From: Polytrichum commune
Taxonomy: Eukaryota > Streptophyta > Polytrichopsida > Polytrichales > Polytrichaceae
Reading direction: 5' to 3'
DNA: 64,000 nucleotides
Assembly (NCBI GenBank): GCA_950295325.1
Contig: OX485808.1
Coordinates: 17,258,527 to 17,322,526, forward strand
Below the pieces are notes generated by a model. The model was not told the DNA's origin. It saw nothing but the letters and a program-made list of their open reading frames with translations, and made no database searches. This document shows positions 38,940 through 51,924 of the stretch, in pieces. The first letter of the stretch is position 1, and the number at the start of each line of letters is the position of its first letter. The position numbers were made by a program, and so were the translations under genes.

Positions 38940-40670
38940 TTGACACCACAATATGGCCTCGTAGGCAAGGGTAGTACCCCCTCAACACTACTTGGAGGTC
39001 CTTTTTGAGAAGAGAATATTTTGGAGGGAGTATGCAAGGTTTACTTTCATAAGGGTGCTTTGAAAAGTTGAGGTGGGTTTCCATTACTATTTGTGGTTCT
39101 CCATTAAGTTTATGGCCAACCTCCCGACTAGTGAACAATTTTCTCAGCATAATTGCTATATTCATGAAAACTATCGACTTCCAATCCTCCAAAGAAGAGT
39201 TGTTGGGAAATATTTTTCCCTATTCATGCGAAAAAAACAAAGTATAATAAAAGATTGAATTATCTAGATATTGACTCTCAAAAAGTTAAGCTTGAGTGAT
39301 CATAAAAACATGCTAATCATATTGGTTTTATTTCAAATTTGATATGTGCAGCAAAAAAATGATATTGTATGTAATTAAAAAAAATGTATGTATATCAAAC
39401 TTGATGAATTGAATGACAAGTTTTCAATTTCTTAAAAAAATGTTATTCACACCCTACGATTGCAAATCTCACTTTATAATTGAGGGTCATGAAAAATAGT
39501 TTATGAGTTAAAGGTATTTAAGGGTGGTGGTGGGTAAGGTTTAGAAGTTTAGGACATCCAACGGTGGTGGGGACATGTAGCGGTTGTACGATAGCCGCCA
39601 AGGGTCTCCAAACCCTAACCCTAAAGGCTCCTTATGGGTCACAAAGAGCAGAAGAAATAATATTTAAGGAGGTAAAACTAGGGAGGTAGAATAAAATTAT
39701 GAATTTTAATTTCCTAATGAGTTTAAGAGGGTGTGAATATACTCTAGTAGCTTGGTATGCTAGAGGGAGTGAGTAATATGGGGAATTAAAGTAGAGCATA
39801 TAAAAAAACTCGAGGCAGTTAAAAGACTAGACTTTGGAAGCTTGAATTTCTACAACATTTATATAATTGAAAATTAATTTTGGAGGATGGTTTAATGTTT
39901 AAGTTTTTATTTGAAGTGGAAAAATTCAAATTGCATTGGATTTATTGATTGAAAGATATGAGTTAAGATAGCTAGAAATAAGATTTTGGAGGCTTGGTTC
40001 TTTGAGATATTTGCATGTTTATAAGTCAATTTAAGAAGATAGTTTTATGTACAAATCTTTTTACATGTTATTTTTTAATGCATTGAAGTTAATATTTGGG
40101 ATATATATATAATTAAATAACATAATTTAACTAGTTAAAAATGTTAGCTAAATGAAGGATGCACAATCATTTGTATATTGTTGATCTTATCATAGGAAGT
40201 TACTTGGGAGATTATTTATTATGAATATAAGAAGCTATTCAAAGAACCACCTCATCTAGAAGCTCTATATTTTTCTAGATGCACATCTTAGTTTTCATAA
40301 CACCATATTTTACTTCAAAAATTTGATGCTACAGTGATTGCAAATTCATGAAGAAAAGACCTCTGACTATTTTAACCCCAATTCAAGAAGACTAGCTTAT
40401 GCAAAACTTGATTGAGGTGTACAACCAAGGTTTCGGTTTGACTCTTACATCATTATATAGCTAGAGGTCTATAGAATGATATAACCCAACTGGATGATGT
40501 TTTGAAACAATATTTATGATCATGGTTAGATAAAAATGTGGAAGCTTAGACATCCCGAATTGATCCTATGAACATCTCAAACATTGGAATGAATGAGGAC
40601 AAAGAACATTTGCTAAGCAATATCAAGAGCTTACATGACAACATGGAGCACTTGTACCACTTACACAACT
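38940..40670. other. AT-rich spacer
   Basis: No gene is recognised. A stretch before 40675 reads NIGMNEDKEHLLSNIKS in one frame and could be the end of an old coding element, but the family is not clear. Confidence 0.35.
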
Positions 40671-40675
40671 ATCCA

Positions 40676-41676
40676 TGTCGCAACCCTTGCTAGTTTTCAT
40701 TAACTTAGCTTGACCGCCTTCCAACCTAGCACGTGTCACGAGCGCTAACCTGCACATCCCACGCACATGCATGGTTAGCTCCCAATACCGCGGACCTTCA
40801 AGCTCATAGCTTGGTCACCAAACCCTCCTACACATGCATTCGGGACTCTCCCCTTAGTAGGTAGCCAATGGCTAAGGTGGACTTCCATCCACCTTGTGTT
40901 GATTCTTGAGAAGTCCATTCTTGGAAGTCCATTCTTGAGTTGATCATTGTGTTGCCAAAACAACACTACAACTACCCGGAGCACATTGCCAAGTATGCTC
41001 CGGGGGGGGGGGGTCGGTCGGCTAAGCCGCCTCACCCATATAAGCCTCTAGGACTTTGGGCGGGGCCCCTACCCCACCATCAAGTATCCTTTTGTCTCTC
41101 TACAAGGGTTGGGGCCAAGTAGACATTTTCCCTTAGCCGCTGGGGCTAGAACCCCCCAGCAACTTCATACCACCATAACTTCTACATATGATGTATGATA
41201 CTATCAAGCGACCACTCTATCGTCATCTACTCTTTGTGTACATGCCGATGGACCCCTCACTTGCCCCATTCGGGAAAGTATTGAGGAAGCTATGGCTCTT
41301 CAAACCTTGGCAGTCCCGGGCGCCACTCCTAGGTCACTGAAGTCCCAGGGTGCTGTCCCGGGACCGCGCCCCACTCAAATTGCCATATCTCCTAGCTCGC
41401 ACCGCCGATTGAGGTGTTCCTCAACATTCTAGAATTTTGCCGCCATAAGCTACTCATAACTCATGGCCTTACCCTCATGACTCTTAGTCTCCGTGGGTGA
41501 GAGGCGTTCTCAACGCCCAAGGCCCTCACCCACACTAAGAGTACTTGGGCCCTCTCACCAATGGCGCCACAAGTCCTGGGTGTCACTCCGGGGTCCCCCT
41601 TGTGCCCATGGTGTTGCGGGCACTCCTCATGGAGAGGTGCACGACAATCCACCATAGAGGATATGGAATTGTGACA
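40676..41676. repeat. Possible LTR, about 1 kb, GC-rich
   Basis: The tract is clearly richer in G+C than its surroundings and starts TGTCGCAACCC and ends GGAATTGTGACA, so the outer 8 bases are nearly inverted and of TG...CA form. The 5-base flanks (ATCCA, AGTCA) do not match well. A G run lies at about 41001. There is no coding capacity. It may be a solo LTR, but this rests on composition and ends only. Confidence 0.35.
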
Positions 41677-41679
41677 AGT

Positions 41680-44600
41680 CAGATGTCCAAGCGAGACAGA
41701 GTGGCGGTATCTTTGTCATTATCAAAACTTATGCATACAATATTCACAACATGATTCCAAATTAATATGAATGGCTTTTTGTTTTGGTATTTATGAATGC
41801 ATAAAAATAATATATTTTAATATTTAATATTTTACTTAGCATGTGCTTTAAAGAAAATTACATTGAAAGTTGTCAACTAGATGCAACCATGGCAATGTAC
41901 CAAAATTTTGATGATATTGCACATTTTCTCGGCATGAATTTTTCATTTCTTTGCGAGTATTCATATGGTTAGCGGAATTTTGTGCTAGCAATTCATCTTC
42001 TAATCCTCTGTGAACATGTAAGCATGTGACTATGAAACTTGTATGAGAAGCAAACAACACAAGTTTGGACTTGTTAATTTTTTGTGCACATATACCATTC
42101 GCCTTTCAACCATTAGGTATTTTGATGTTCAAACCATTCCAACAATAATTTTGAGAGTATAGAGATTTTTGGACTAACAAGTACGTGGATAAGCTTGCTT
42201 TTAAAGTCATACTTATACAATGGGGTTTTCCGTACTCTCAAGAGAGCTCTATTGGAAAGCAACATAAAAACAAATTCGGTGGCACCGAAATTTGGCCGTT
42301 GAATCGGAATGTTGTATGAGACACATGTTGCCATCATAAATGTTTTAAAAAAATGCATGGTAGAATGCGTTTGGGAATTTAAACAGAGATAAACCCTAGA
42401 TCTTTAGGGAAGAAAAGAATCATGAGAGGGAGAGGAAGAATCACGAAAAGGCATTACAAAGTTGAGTGGAGATGATACTTAAAATTGAAAGGGTGAGAAG
42501 GAGTGGAGCAAGGAGTGGTTGAATACGAGCCTGACACCCGAGACATAGTGGTTGATGTCACTGTCATTCCAGACTTCGGAGCATCATATAATTTTGTTGA
42601 TATTGATCCACCACACCCAACAAATATAAAAAGACGGTGGATTTCAAGCATGGCATTGATGCAACAACATTCATCACCCAATTTTTGATTATGCCAAGAA
42701 TGACACAACGCGCTACTTACAAATACCAAGATCCTACTATAGATCATTTGACTTCTTAGCGATACATGGCAATAACGAAGTAATTAAGAAAAACTTGAGT
42801 GGAAGTAGTGAGAGCAAAAAAACAAAGGGAAGGTGGACATATAATAGAAAAATAAATGGAAAGAAATAGAACGCAGGGAAGAAATGAATGCGGAGAAGGA
42901 TTGTGCAACTATTGTTGTGGAGGTTTGCATGCTGAAGGCATTCTCATCTGCCATTTCATCATATTGGCACCCATATGGCATTAACATTGCTTGTGCCACA
43001 AGAATTGTATCCAAATTCCTACTTTGTGGCAACATTCTACTCCAACCCCCTCAATCTTGGCTCACGTTGTCGTGGAGAGAGGGGTCTGCTTTAGGAAAGC
43101 ACGGGGCTTCTGGCTGCAACTGGTTTCGCTCGCCGGACCGTCGAATCTTCAATTGTCCTCAAAACTTCCTCAATCTTTCAAATCTTTACAAAACAAATCT
43201 ATCAATAAGTCTTGCTCTCTCAAAGGATTGTTGCCAACAAAGACTTGTCCGTCTTTTTGTGGACGGTCGAAGTCTCAGCTCTTTCTATGCAAGAGCTAGC
43301 AAACTTCCCTCCACTCAAACTAGCACAACTTTGTTTTCGCTCACTCTCCTTCAAGCATGTAAACACTCAAGATAAAACAAACACATGAAAACTCAATTGC
43401 ATATTTTATTTCAAGTTTTCTTCTCAAAAAAAAACACACAACAACCGTCGAGCTTTCAACAACAAAAAACTTGTCTCTCCCCCACTCTTCTCCTCAACCA
43501 CATATATTCAACCACACATGTAAGATAAGGCCTCAAATCCTCCTCTTATCCTCATCACGTGATTTCTAATTATCCATTGGTCTAAAGATAAACTAAGGAT
43601 AAAACTAGAAATAAGGCTAAAAGGGTAATAAAACTAAACTAAGAGTAAAAAAGATAGATAAGAATAAAAAAGATAAACTAAAAGTCACTAAGAATAACTA
43701 TGAGTAAACAAAAAGGTAATCTAATTCTACTCCCTTTTACTTTCCTCCAAATGAAAGAATCGTAATGCAACACAAAATAAGTTCACATGTAAATGGTGTA
43801 CGCATTTACACTACGACAACGCTGCCCACTGCGCATGAAGAGGAAGATGAGGCAAGTTATTGTTGAATTTATTTGGGATCTAATCCTCGGCCACATGGTT
43901 CTTGTATATACTACTTTGGACATGTCCTAGTCCATCCCACTACACGTATGCATATGAATTAATGTATCGAGTCATCCTCTCACCGTTTGCACAACATCTT
44001 GCAGTGAACCCCACCATCGGCCCAATGTTGCAAGTGGACTGCATAAATGCCCATGCATGAATGGCAAGATATGTAGATCGTAACGCAACTTGATGGTTTA
44101 TTGATGGGAGCCATAAGCTTCGTACATGCCTTGGCGTACGGAAGGGAGGACCATTGGGTGAGGGGGGACATGACTTCATTCATCATCTTGACATATTACT
44201 TATGAAGGTTAGGGATCACTTATGGAGGATAAATTGTGGCAATATCAAAACAATTTTGAAGCATTTACAAACCAACAAACTTATGCACTCAAACAATATT
44301 TTTGTGCAACATTTTGAACATGCTTCTCATCATCATCAGTTGGCATATTTTGAGATTGCGAGCACCCAACAACATGAGATGGAGTTGTATCACACATAGG
44401 GCCCAATATGACATTGAAAATTGTAGAGTCTCTTTTGAATGTGATGAGGTGGGGGCTGGAATGTTGACAAACATGAATACTAGATGTATTTGCAATAAAA
44501 ATAAACACGGTCATCATAATTTATTGCCCAGAACCAGAAGGGTTGGATCACAATAATGGTATGTTCAAATCATAGAATATAAATTTATGACCCAAAACTT

Positions 44601-46570
44601 GCTTGTAGATGGGTGCAAGCATGGTAAATTGGACCCAAAAAAATGCTCATGTATCATAAAACCATCATTTTTTTGGTCAAACGCTTAAAACTAGTAGCAA
44701 AATTTTGCTTAAATTGGATGTTTTTCACGATGCCCTCTATTGTTGTGATAAGTACGTAAATTTAGAATACCAAGATGAGATCTTCAAAACTTGTCTTAAA
44801 ATAATTGCTCAAAACTAAATGGTTAAATTTGGTTTTAAACGTGAATTTCATAACCTTAAATATTTTGAACTTGAATTTTTTTTTCATATTCCTTGAATTC
44901 ATTATAAACTTGAGGTTATCATCAAATTCTTTTGTAGAAGATGATCATTTTAATTCAATTTGATATTCTTTTAAACAAATTTTAGAAAATTACTTGTTCA
45001 ATATCACCGCTTGGAAACCACATGCACCCGTCTCCTAAAATATGTAGACATTATGTGAAATTGTTCTTGTCAACATAACTTGCTTGGCTTTGTAAATTAA
45101 TATGTTTTTTGAATTTTTATAATTTTAATATAAAATTCAAAATTAGTATATAGTTTTGAATCACTTTCACTTAAAATTATGCAAGCATTAAAAATTATCC
45201 ACTTTATTATGCTTGCACCCAAATGCATAAACATCAAGAACAACTAGTCTTAGTTTAGTCAACGCATCGATAAGAAATTGAAAAGACTTGGGGCCTTTCT
45301 CACGTGCCCTTCTCCATGGGACATTTCCATGGGTGCGATCTTTGAAGTTGTCCAATTGAAGAAGATTTTGAGAGCCTGTCGAGATTGTGAGATTCTTCCT
45401 CTTATGTGTTGCAGGAGCTCTTGCTGTGTCTTGTGTTAGCCAAGTCCAGGTTCCTCAGGATGTGAGTAGTATACGTACTAGGCGTTCCTTTTGGGAACAT
45501 ATATATGCATAATGCTTAACTTTGTCCATTCTTCTCTCATTCGATCACCATATCATCATGTGTCGGACTCTTCTAAATTATGTCCGTCAAGCTCCTATAT
45601 ATATATATATACTCATGCTAATTACAGCGGTCTTATGTATAAGTATGACCGTCATGTAGCAGCGAGTGTCCCATGCTACCTTCTCTTGTTGGTAGCCAGT
45701 GATTACACCACCATTTACGTGGGTGGATGATGAATAGAGTGGATCACAGTATATCACATGTGCACCTAGAGTTCCGTTGTATTCATGAATTGCTTTTGAT
45801 CCTTACACTCACCGATGAGCATGGAGGAATTCCTGCGCGTATCAGGACTGAGATGGGTGGGTGTTTGGTACGGTAACGTGCCCGGGAAGTTTTTGGGCAT
45901 AGTCGATCTAGATCCTAGTGTTTCTAAATCCAGCCAGTTACATGTTCACACCTCCCGGTTTTGCTTTATTCATTTGAGGTGTATTCTATAGAGTCCTCTG
46001 AAATGATCGGTAATTCTCCTGAAGTCTCCAACTTTAACCGGTTATTTCTCAAACTCAACTGGTTCATCTGTTACTAACCGCCGGTTCTTCCCGGACATAG
46101 GTTTGGTTGGGTTTGTCGGTATCAAGAGACAATTATCAGAGACAAATTTTATATTAGTTCTTGGAAGGTGGTCCTCCAAAATTTTGTGAGAATGTAAGTT
46201 GATAGATTTGTACGATGCTGGCGACATTTGTTCTCCTCTTAAACTCTTAACGGGTTCGAAGATTTAGTTCTCGTGTTGCGGAGGTAAAATTTCAGGTTTC
46301 GCACGTGCGAGTTGTTTGTTGGAGTTGCTAGATCACTGTAATGGAGGGGCTGTGGAGGGAATGTTTTCACGTTTAATAATTCATAGAGGGACGGGGGCTG
46401 GCTGGATGGATGCAGGGGGTGAAGCCTGGGTCTTTGGTGAACACGAAAGAGAGTGAGATCTTGAAGCCGTGCAGGATCTCTGGTGAGCTCGTTAAATTTG
46501 CGTTTGATTCATACCGAGATCGGGTGTGCATCGTATTTGAGCCTGGTGTAAGAAGTCAAACTTGGTGATC
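41680..46570. other. Gene-poor region upstream of the TNL gene
   Basis: No gene is recognised. A CT-rich block lies at 43040-43380 and an AT microsatellite at about 45597. The repeat at 45649-45766 is listed separately. The last 600 bases may hold the TNL promoter and leader. Confidence 0.4.
45649..45766 (+). repeat. Dispersed repeat D, copy 2
   Basis: GTCATGTAGCAGCGAGTGTC, TACCTTCTCTTGTTGGTAGC and GTGGATGATGAATAGAGTGG match the copy at 343-460. Confidence 0.7.
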
Positions 46571-49500
46571 ATGGCAGAGTCGGAGGACAGGGCTGGCTGT
46601 AAAAGGTGGGTGCAACTTGTGAGTAGATAGGGTGTAGACAGGTTATAGTTAACATCTTCTTACACACAGGCAACCCTTCTTCACTTCGCCCCGTCGCCAA
46701 ATCAGGGCCTAAAGTTCATCAGCTCTGGCTCTATCGAGTGCAGAGATAGGAAGTGCTAGTTACTGGTGAAAGTGGTGCATCTACCCCGATACTAGATGTT
46801 GGAACAGAGGTGATGATTTACAGGGCCTCTGTGTTGAAACATGTATCTATGAATATGATTCATAACCAAAAATGGTGATAGATTATCTGGATTGACCACA
46901 GAAGAGTGCAGTGGGAAAAATTTAATCGCTTCTGTGTGTAGCAATAGACCCAGCACGAACCTGACGTTTTCCTTTGGTTTCGTTGAATACAATACTGGAG
47001 ATGGATGCGAACGGTGTAGTTTTGTTGTAAATTGCACATGACCAGCTTAGGCCGTTGTTAAATTGTTGTTGCTTACTCAGGTCATTAATCTTCTCCTCCA
47101 TGCCTCTTATCTGAAAACCAGTTCCCTGAACTTATTTCAGAGTCTATTAAAAAATATAATTCAACCCATGCAGCCTCTTCGTTGTCGTAGTTCACATTTT
47201 TCCTCTCCACTTGTTGATGCATAGATTTCTAAGGATTCATCACAAATCTCCATGAATAACTGATTTGGTTGTTCGCAAGCCCATTGCAGGACCTTGGCAC
47301 TCCAGTCCAAGCATAATATTTTCATGAGTCATAGTGGAGCGCAGAAGGACTTCACACACCAACTTTCCCTGGACTTACAACGAGTGGGCCACTTCCCTTT
47401 CTTCGATCAATGGTCAGATTGCCTGCCCAAGGGAGAGGGATTTGCAGAGCTCATTTTGAAAGCGGCTGAGCAATGCAGTATGGCAGTGGTTGTCTTGTCA
47501 CCAGAATACATGACTGCAAAATGGCCTATGATGGAGTTACACGCATTCTATATGGCTCAATCTTCGACGAGACCGGAGTTGATACTATTTCCGGCCTTCT
47601 ACAAGTTGCAGCCTGGGGACTTGAGTGATAAGAGCAAATTAGATGCATGGGACGAGGAATGGAAGAAGCATCAGAAAGAAGATATTTCTGGCAGGATTAA
47701 TATTGAATCATGGAGGAGGGCTGTGCAGCAGCTCCGTGGTATATTGGGTTTAAGATTTTCAGATTTTGGGAAGTCTAAGGTATCGTATAGAGCTAGACTT
47801 GTGAAAGAGATCTGTGACAAACTAAAACCATGCTTGGGATATGATCTTTCAGGTATTCAAGGGTGCAGTCGGCTTTGTGAGGTATGTAACGCATGCACAT
47901 GACTTGAGGAAGCAATTTATATGTTTCTTTGAGTTGCATGATGTTTCCTTCTGCTTTAATGTATCAGAGGCAATATTCCATCAGAGGCGAAGCGGTCCTT
48001 AGAAATCTTCCTCATTATACAGATTGCCGATGTTGGTCAATTAGGACGGTCAATCAAGCAGATCAACGTGCATTTACCTTCAAGGACTCCGTTGCATAGT
48101 GAGTAAACATGAAGATCTTGTATAGATTCCTGCAGGATTGTACGTCAGATGTTAAAACTTCTGGTATTCCTGATTTTTGGAAGACTTATTCCTTCTGTAT
48201 CCATCATGATGGCAGATTATCGAGGGAATGTTTAGGCCTACTACCAATGGCAATGCACAAGGTGTGCAAATCCTGGGATTATATGGCATGGGCGGTGTGG
48301 GAAAGACAACTATATGTAAAGCCCTTTGCAATCACTTTCAATTTCGATTTCAAGGAAGAGTCTGCCATGTGGAGCTTGGACCACGTGAGAAGTATCTGAA
48401 CCTGCAAAAGAAGGTCCTGAAGAAACTCACAAATTTAGGCGATCGGGCATTGCAGGACATTACGGATTCAGATCAGGTACGTTACCAGATTTTGTGGTGG
48501 CAAAGTTGTAGATTGAAATTGAAAATATAGCTGAGGCTCATCCAGATTATGACCTGTTTCGTTGGCTCCCCGAGAAACTTGATTCTTTAGAACTAGTGAT
48601 CCTCTCCCATGTCAAAATTATCTAGAAAAATGAATCCACATAATGATAAAGTGAAGTATTTCTTCACTACATGGCTCAAGTTCTAACTTCTGGTTGCACC
48701 ATTGCGAAGGAGAAGCCCTCTTGATAAAGAGAAGCCCTCTTGATAAGGGGTGCCTCTTGTACGCATGTATATATCGCACGATTATTTTCCATTTGTCAAG
48801 CATCTAAGATTTGTGTGATTAACTTATTTGGCAATCATATTCCTAGGTTGTTATGCACAACTTTCCACATGTCGGTTCAAGTTCGCTTCCGAGTGGCACT
48901 TCCTCCTTGTGGTTCACATGGTCAAATGAACAATCAAACAATCAATCAGTTGATTTAAAAAAAAATTGCAATTCAAGTGTCCTTGTTTTTTTCAATTAAG
49001 AAATCATATGCTATTAAATTTTGTTACGAATAGATGAGTAAGAACTTAAACTTGTTCATGGATTGTGATAGAGATGTTACATTATGATGAAGATGGTGTT
49101 CAATGGAAACCCCTGGGGAAGCTAAATACTTTTGTGAACCATGTGCAATCAAGGGTTAATTAAAAATAGGCTATTTATCTAAATTTATTGAATAACTGGC
49201 ATCCAATTAGTAGATAAATTGATACTTTGAGGTAATTTTCAAGACCCTATAGGTAAATATTCACATCATGAACTTATTCTATAGACTCTATTTTGTTTGT
49301 AAATTGGGTCATTTATCAAAATATTGGAATTTTGACATAGATAGACATTAATCTGTAACAAAATGCCTACAATACAGTAAAAAAACATGCAAATAAAATA
49401 AAATGGTACTTGGTTGCAACACTATCTTGAAACAATCCAATACTATCGTGAAACTCTTAGTGACCAACCCAAGCTTGCCAACACCTAAATTTGATGACTT

Positions 49501-51924
49501 GTACTCGATTAAGGCAACCTCTCATCCAATCCAAAGACATTCTCAAAACTCACACAAATTCTTCGTTTCTCCAAATATTATAGACCCTACTTTATTAATA
49601 ATGTTTGAATGCTACCTATATTCTTTAGATATAATATTATGTGGATCATTTCATCCAAGCAATAGTAATTCCAAAATTTGTATAACTTTTTCTCTCTATT
49701 CAGTGAAAAGCACCCTATATTTTTTTCTCACGTGGTTGAATAAAATGTTGACAATGACCTCCCTGTGTGGTAACCATGGAGTGTAGTGCGGAGGTTACAT
49801 AAACACCAAAGGGTTTTGAATGGAATACCAATTGACCAAACTATGTAGACCTAAGTGAAGTGGTACTACTATATATTGGTGAAGTGTAAGGAATTTGGAA
49901 CACCACTTGGGAGCGTGTAAGAGACGGCATTGGAAAAGGGGAGAGTTATACTCTAACCCTTGATGTGTGTCTCTGACAATTTGAGAAGGTTCATGAGCTT
50001 CACCTTGCTTAGGCGGCTTGTTGCCTTTAATTCCTTCTTGTGTGTATGGTGGCATTCTTTCATACCACATATTATGGGTGCCAATTATTCGCACCCACCC
50101 AAACCCCTTAAAATATAAATAAATAAATAAATAAGTTTGGACTCCAGGTGATGGTTACATATTATGGAGGCATCCACAATGATGTGGGATTTAATGGAAG
50201 TCCAACAATATGGTGGTGGAAGAGGCCACCAAAGTTGTGGTGTTAGAGTAAATCCTAAATTGGTGTGTGGTTTGCATCGAATATTATCGGTACTCATGGA
50301 TATTAATTGGACAGTGATGAGCCAATCCTTGGTTGTTCGTCATGACAGGCCCAGTTGCAGATGAAGAGACGGATGGGAGGACAAGATGTGTTCTTAGCTA
50401 TAGATAACATTGAGGATGCTGAATCTTCTCATGGACAAGTGCAAGATTTCCTCAAATGCACCTTCAGTGCGGGAAGCAAGCTACTGGTCACAGGCAGAAG
50501 CTCTATAGTTGTGAAGAATGTGCTTGGATGGTGGGATGAGGATATTTATTGTAAGCCTGTTCCAAACGTGGATGCTACTGAAGCTTTATCAATATTTCTT
50601 GAGAAAGCAGCCCCTGGAAGATCCATTTTATCACTTTCAGCAAAGGAGAGATCTGTTGTAGAGGAATGCGCCGAGCAGGCGTGCTTTTCAGGAAAGTATC
50701 ATCCGTTGGCCTTAAGAGCGTTGGCTTCTTATTACAATGATGTGGATGCTAGAAATCCCTTGGGTTGGCAGGATCACCTGAATGATATCCATAAGCTTCG
50801 GCCATGTCGGGAATCTGAATCTGGAACTATCTTTCAGATCCTTGGGTGGGGATTTGGCACGCTATGTAAGCTAACAAAGTTGTTATTTCTGGATGTGGCC
50901 CTCTTTGTTCCTAACATATCCGCTGAGATTGATACTATAGAGTGGTTGTCAGCTATGCATAGGGAGGAGCCTTCAACAATAAGGCGGAAGGTGAGTTCCC
51001 CCTTAACAAGATGGTTAGTAGTTTACTTTCCATAAATTGAGAAACAAATAGCGGACTTTGTGAAAATTAAGTGATCACACCACAATTTGGTGTCAATGAA
51101 TCTTGCAAATCAAGATATTCTACTAGATTTCAAAAGACTGTATGTACTCACGATTTGAGGAGATTGCAATAGATGGTTGAATGAAAGCAACTTAGGATGC
51201 AGATGTTACACAGGTCCAATGGTTTGATGTTGATGAACTCATATTTCTCTTACAGCTCAAAATTCTGGAGAGGATGACTTACTTGAATGAATTTGGAGAC
51301 GACTTTGGACACATCACTATCCATGACCTCTACAAGGAATTTGCAGAATGGCATGTTGCTCAAAGTAGTGAAGAGGATGCAAATGAAGCCACATGTATAT
51401 ATTACACTGGTGGTACAAGGGTTCTAACCATGCTTGAGAAGGGGCGAGCTGGTGAGTGTTGGAGAAAATTATTGAGGGTTTGCCTATATAGGGTGTGGAA
51501 AATGAATATCCTTCCACCACACTCCAAGGAGTGGGCAAATGTGGTTGTTCTCCATCTTGAGGTATGCTCAGATCTAACCTCGCTCAACATACAGGGGATG
51601 GAATGTCTTCAACATTTGGCAGTCTTTTATTGTGAAAGTTTGGAGAAGCTTGAAGTGAGTGTTGAAGAAGAGAGGATGCCTAGATTCCAGTATCTTGCAA
51701 TAGTTGGGAACTATGTATTGAAGAGCATACCTGGAATTTGGAGGTGCAAAGAGTTGGTACATGTGGAAATTATTGAATGTCCAAAGTTATTGCTACAATC
51801 CATGGACGTCCAAGCTTGTCCAAAGTTGGAACACCTATCAATTATGTGGTCATGTGAAATGGGGCTTCCAAAAGTAGCATTGACCCAAAAGTTGCAATTG
51901 TTGAGATTTAGCGAGAGCCACTAG
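46571..51924 (+). CDS. TIR-NB-ARC-LRR (TNL) immune receptor
   Basis: TNL proteins sense pathogen activity and signal through TIR NADase action. Exon 1 46571-46605 (MAESEDRAGCK) splices from AAAAG/GTGGGT to 47290. Exon 2 47290-47881 is the TIR domain: HNIFMSHSGAQKDF, then AAEQCSMAVVVLSPEYMTAKW and PMMEL, which keeps the glutamate of the usual CLDEL catalytic motif. A linker exon from about 47969 is uncertain. Exon 48216-48476 has the P-loop GLYGMGGVGKTTI. Exon 50349-50990 has kinase-2 VFLAIDNIED (usually LDDV), RNBS-B GSKLLVTGRSS and a GLPL-like YHPLALRAL. Exon 51256-51924 has the MHD variant ITIHDL and a short run of about six leucine-rich repeats ending in TAG. Named exons join in phase and lack stops. 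The LRR part is short for the class, so the gene may be a truncated receptor. Confidence 0.85.
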
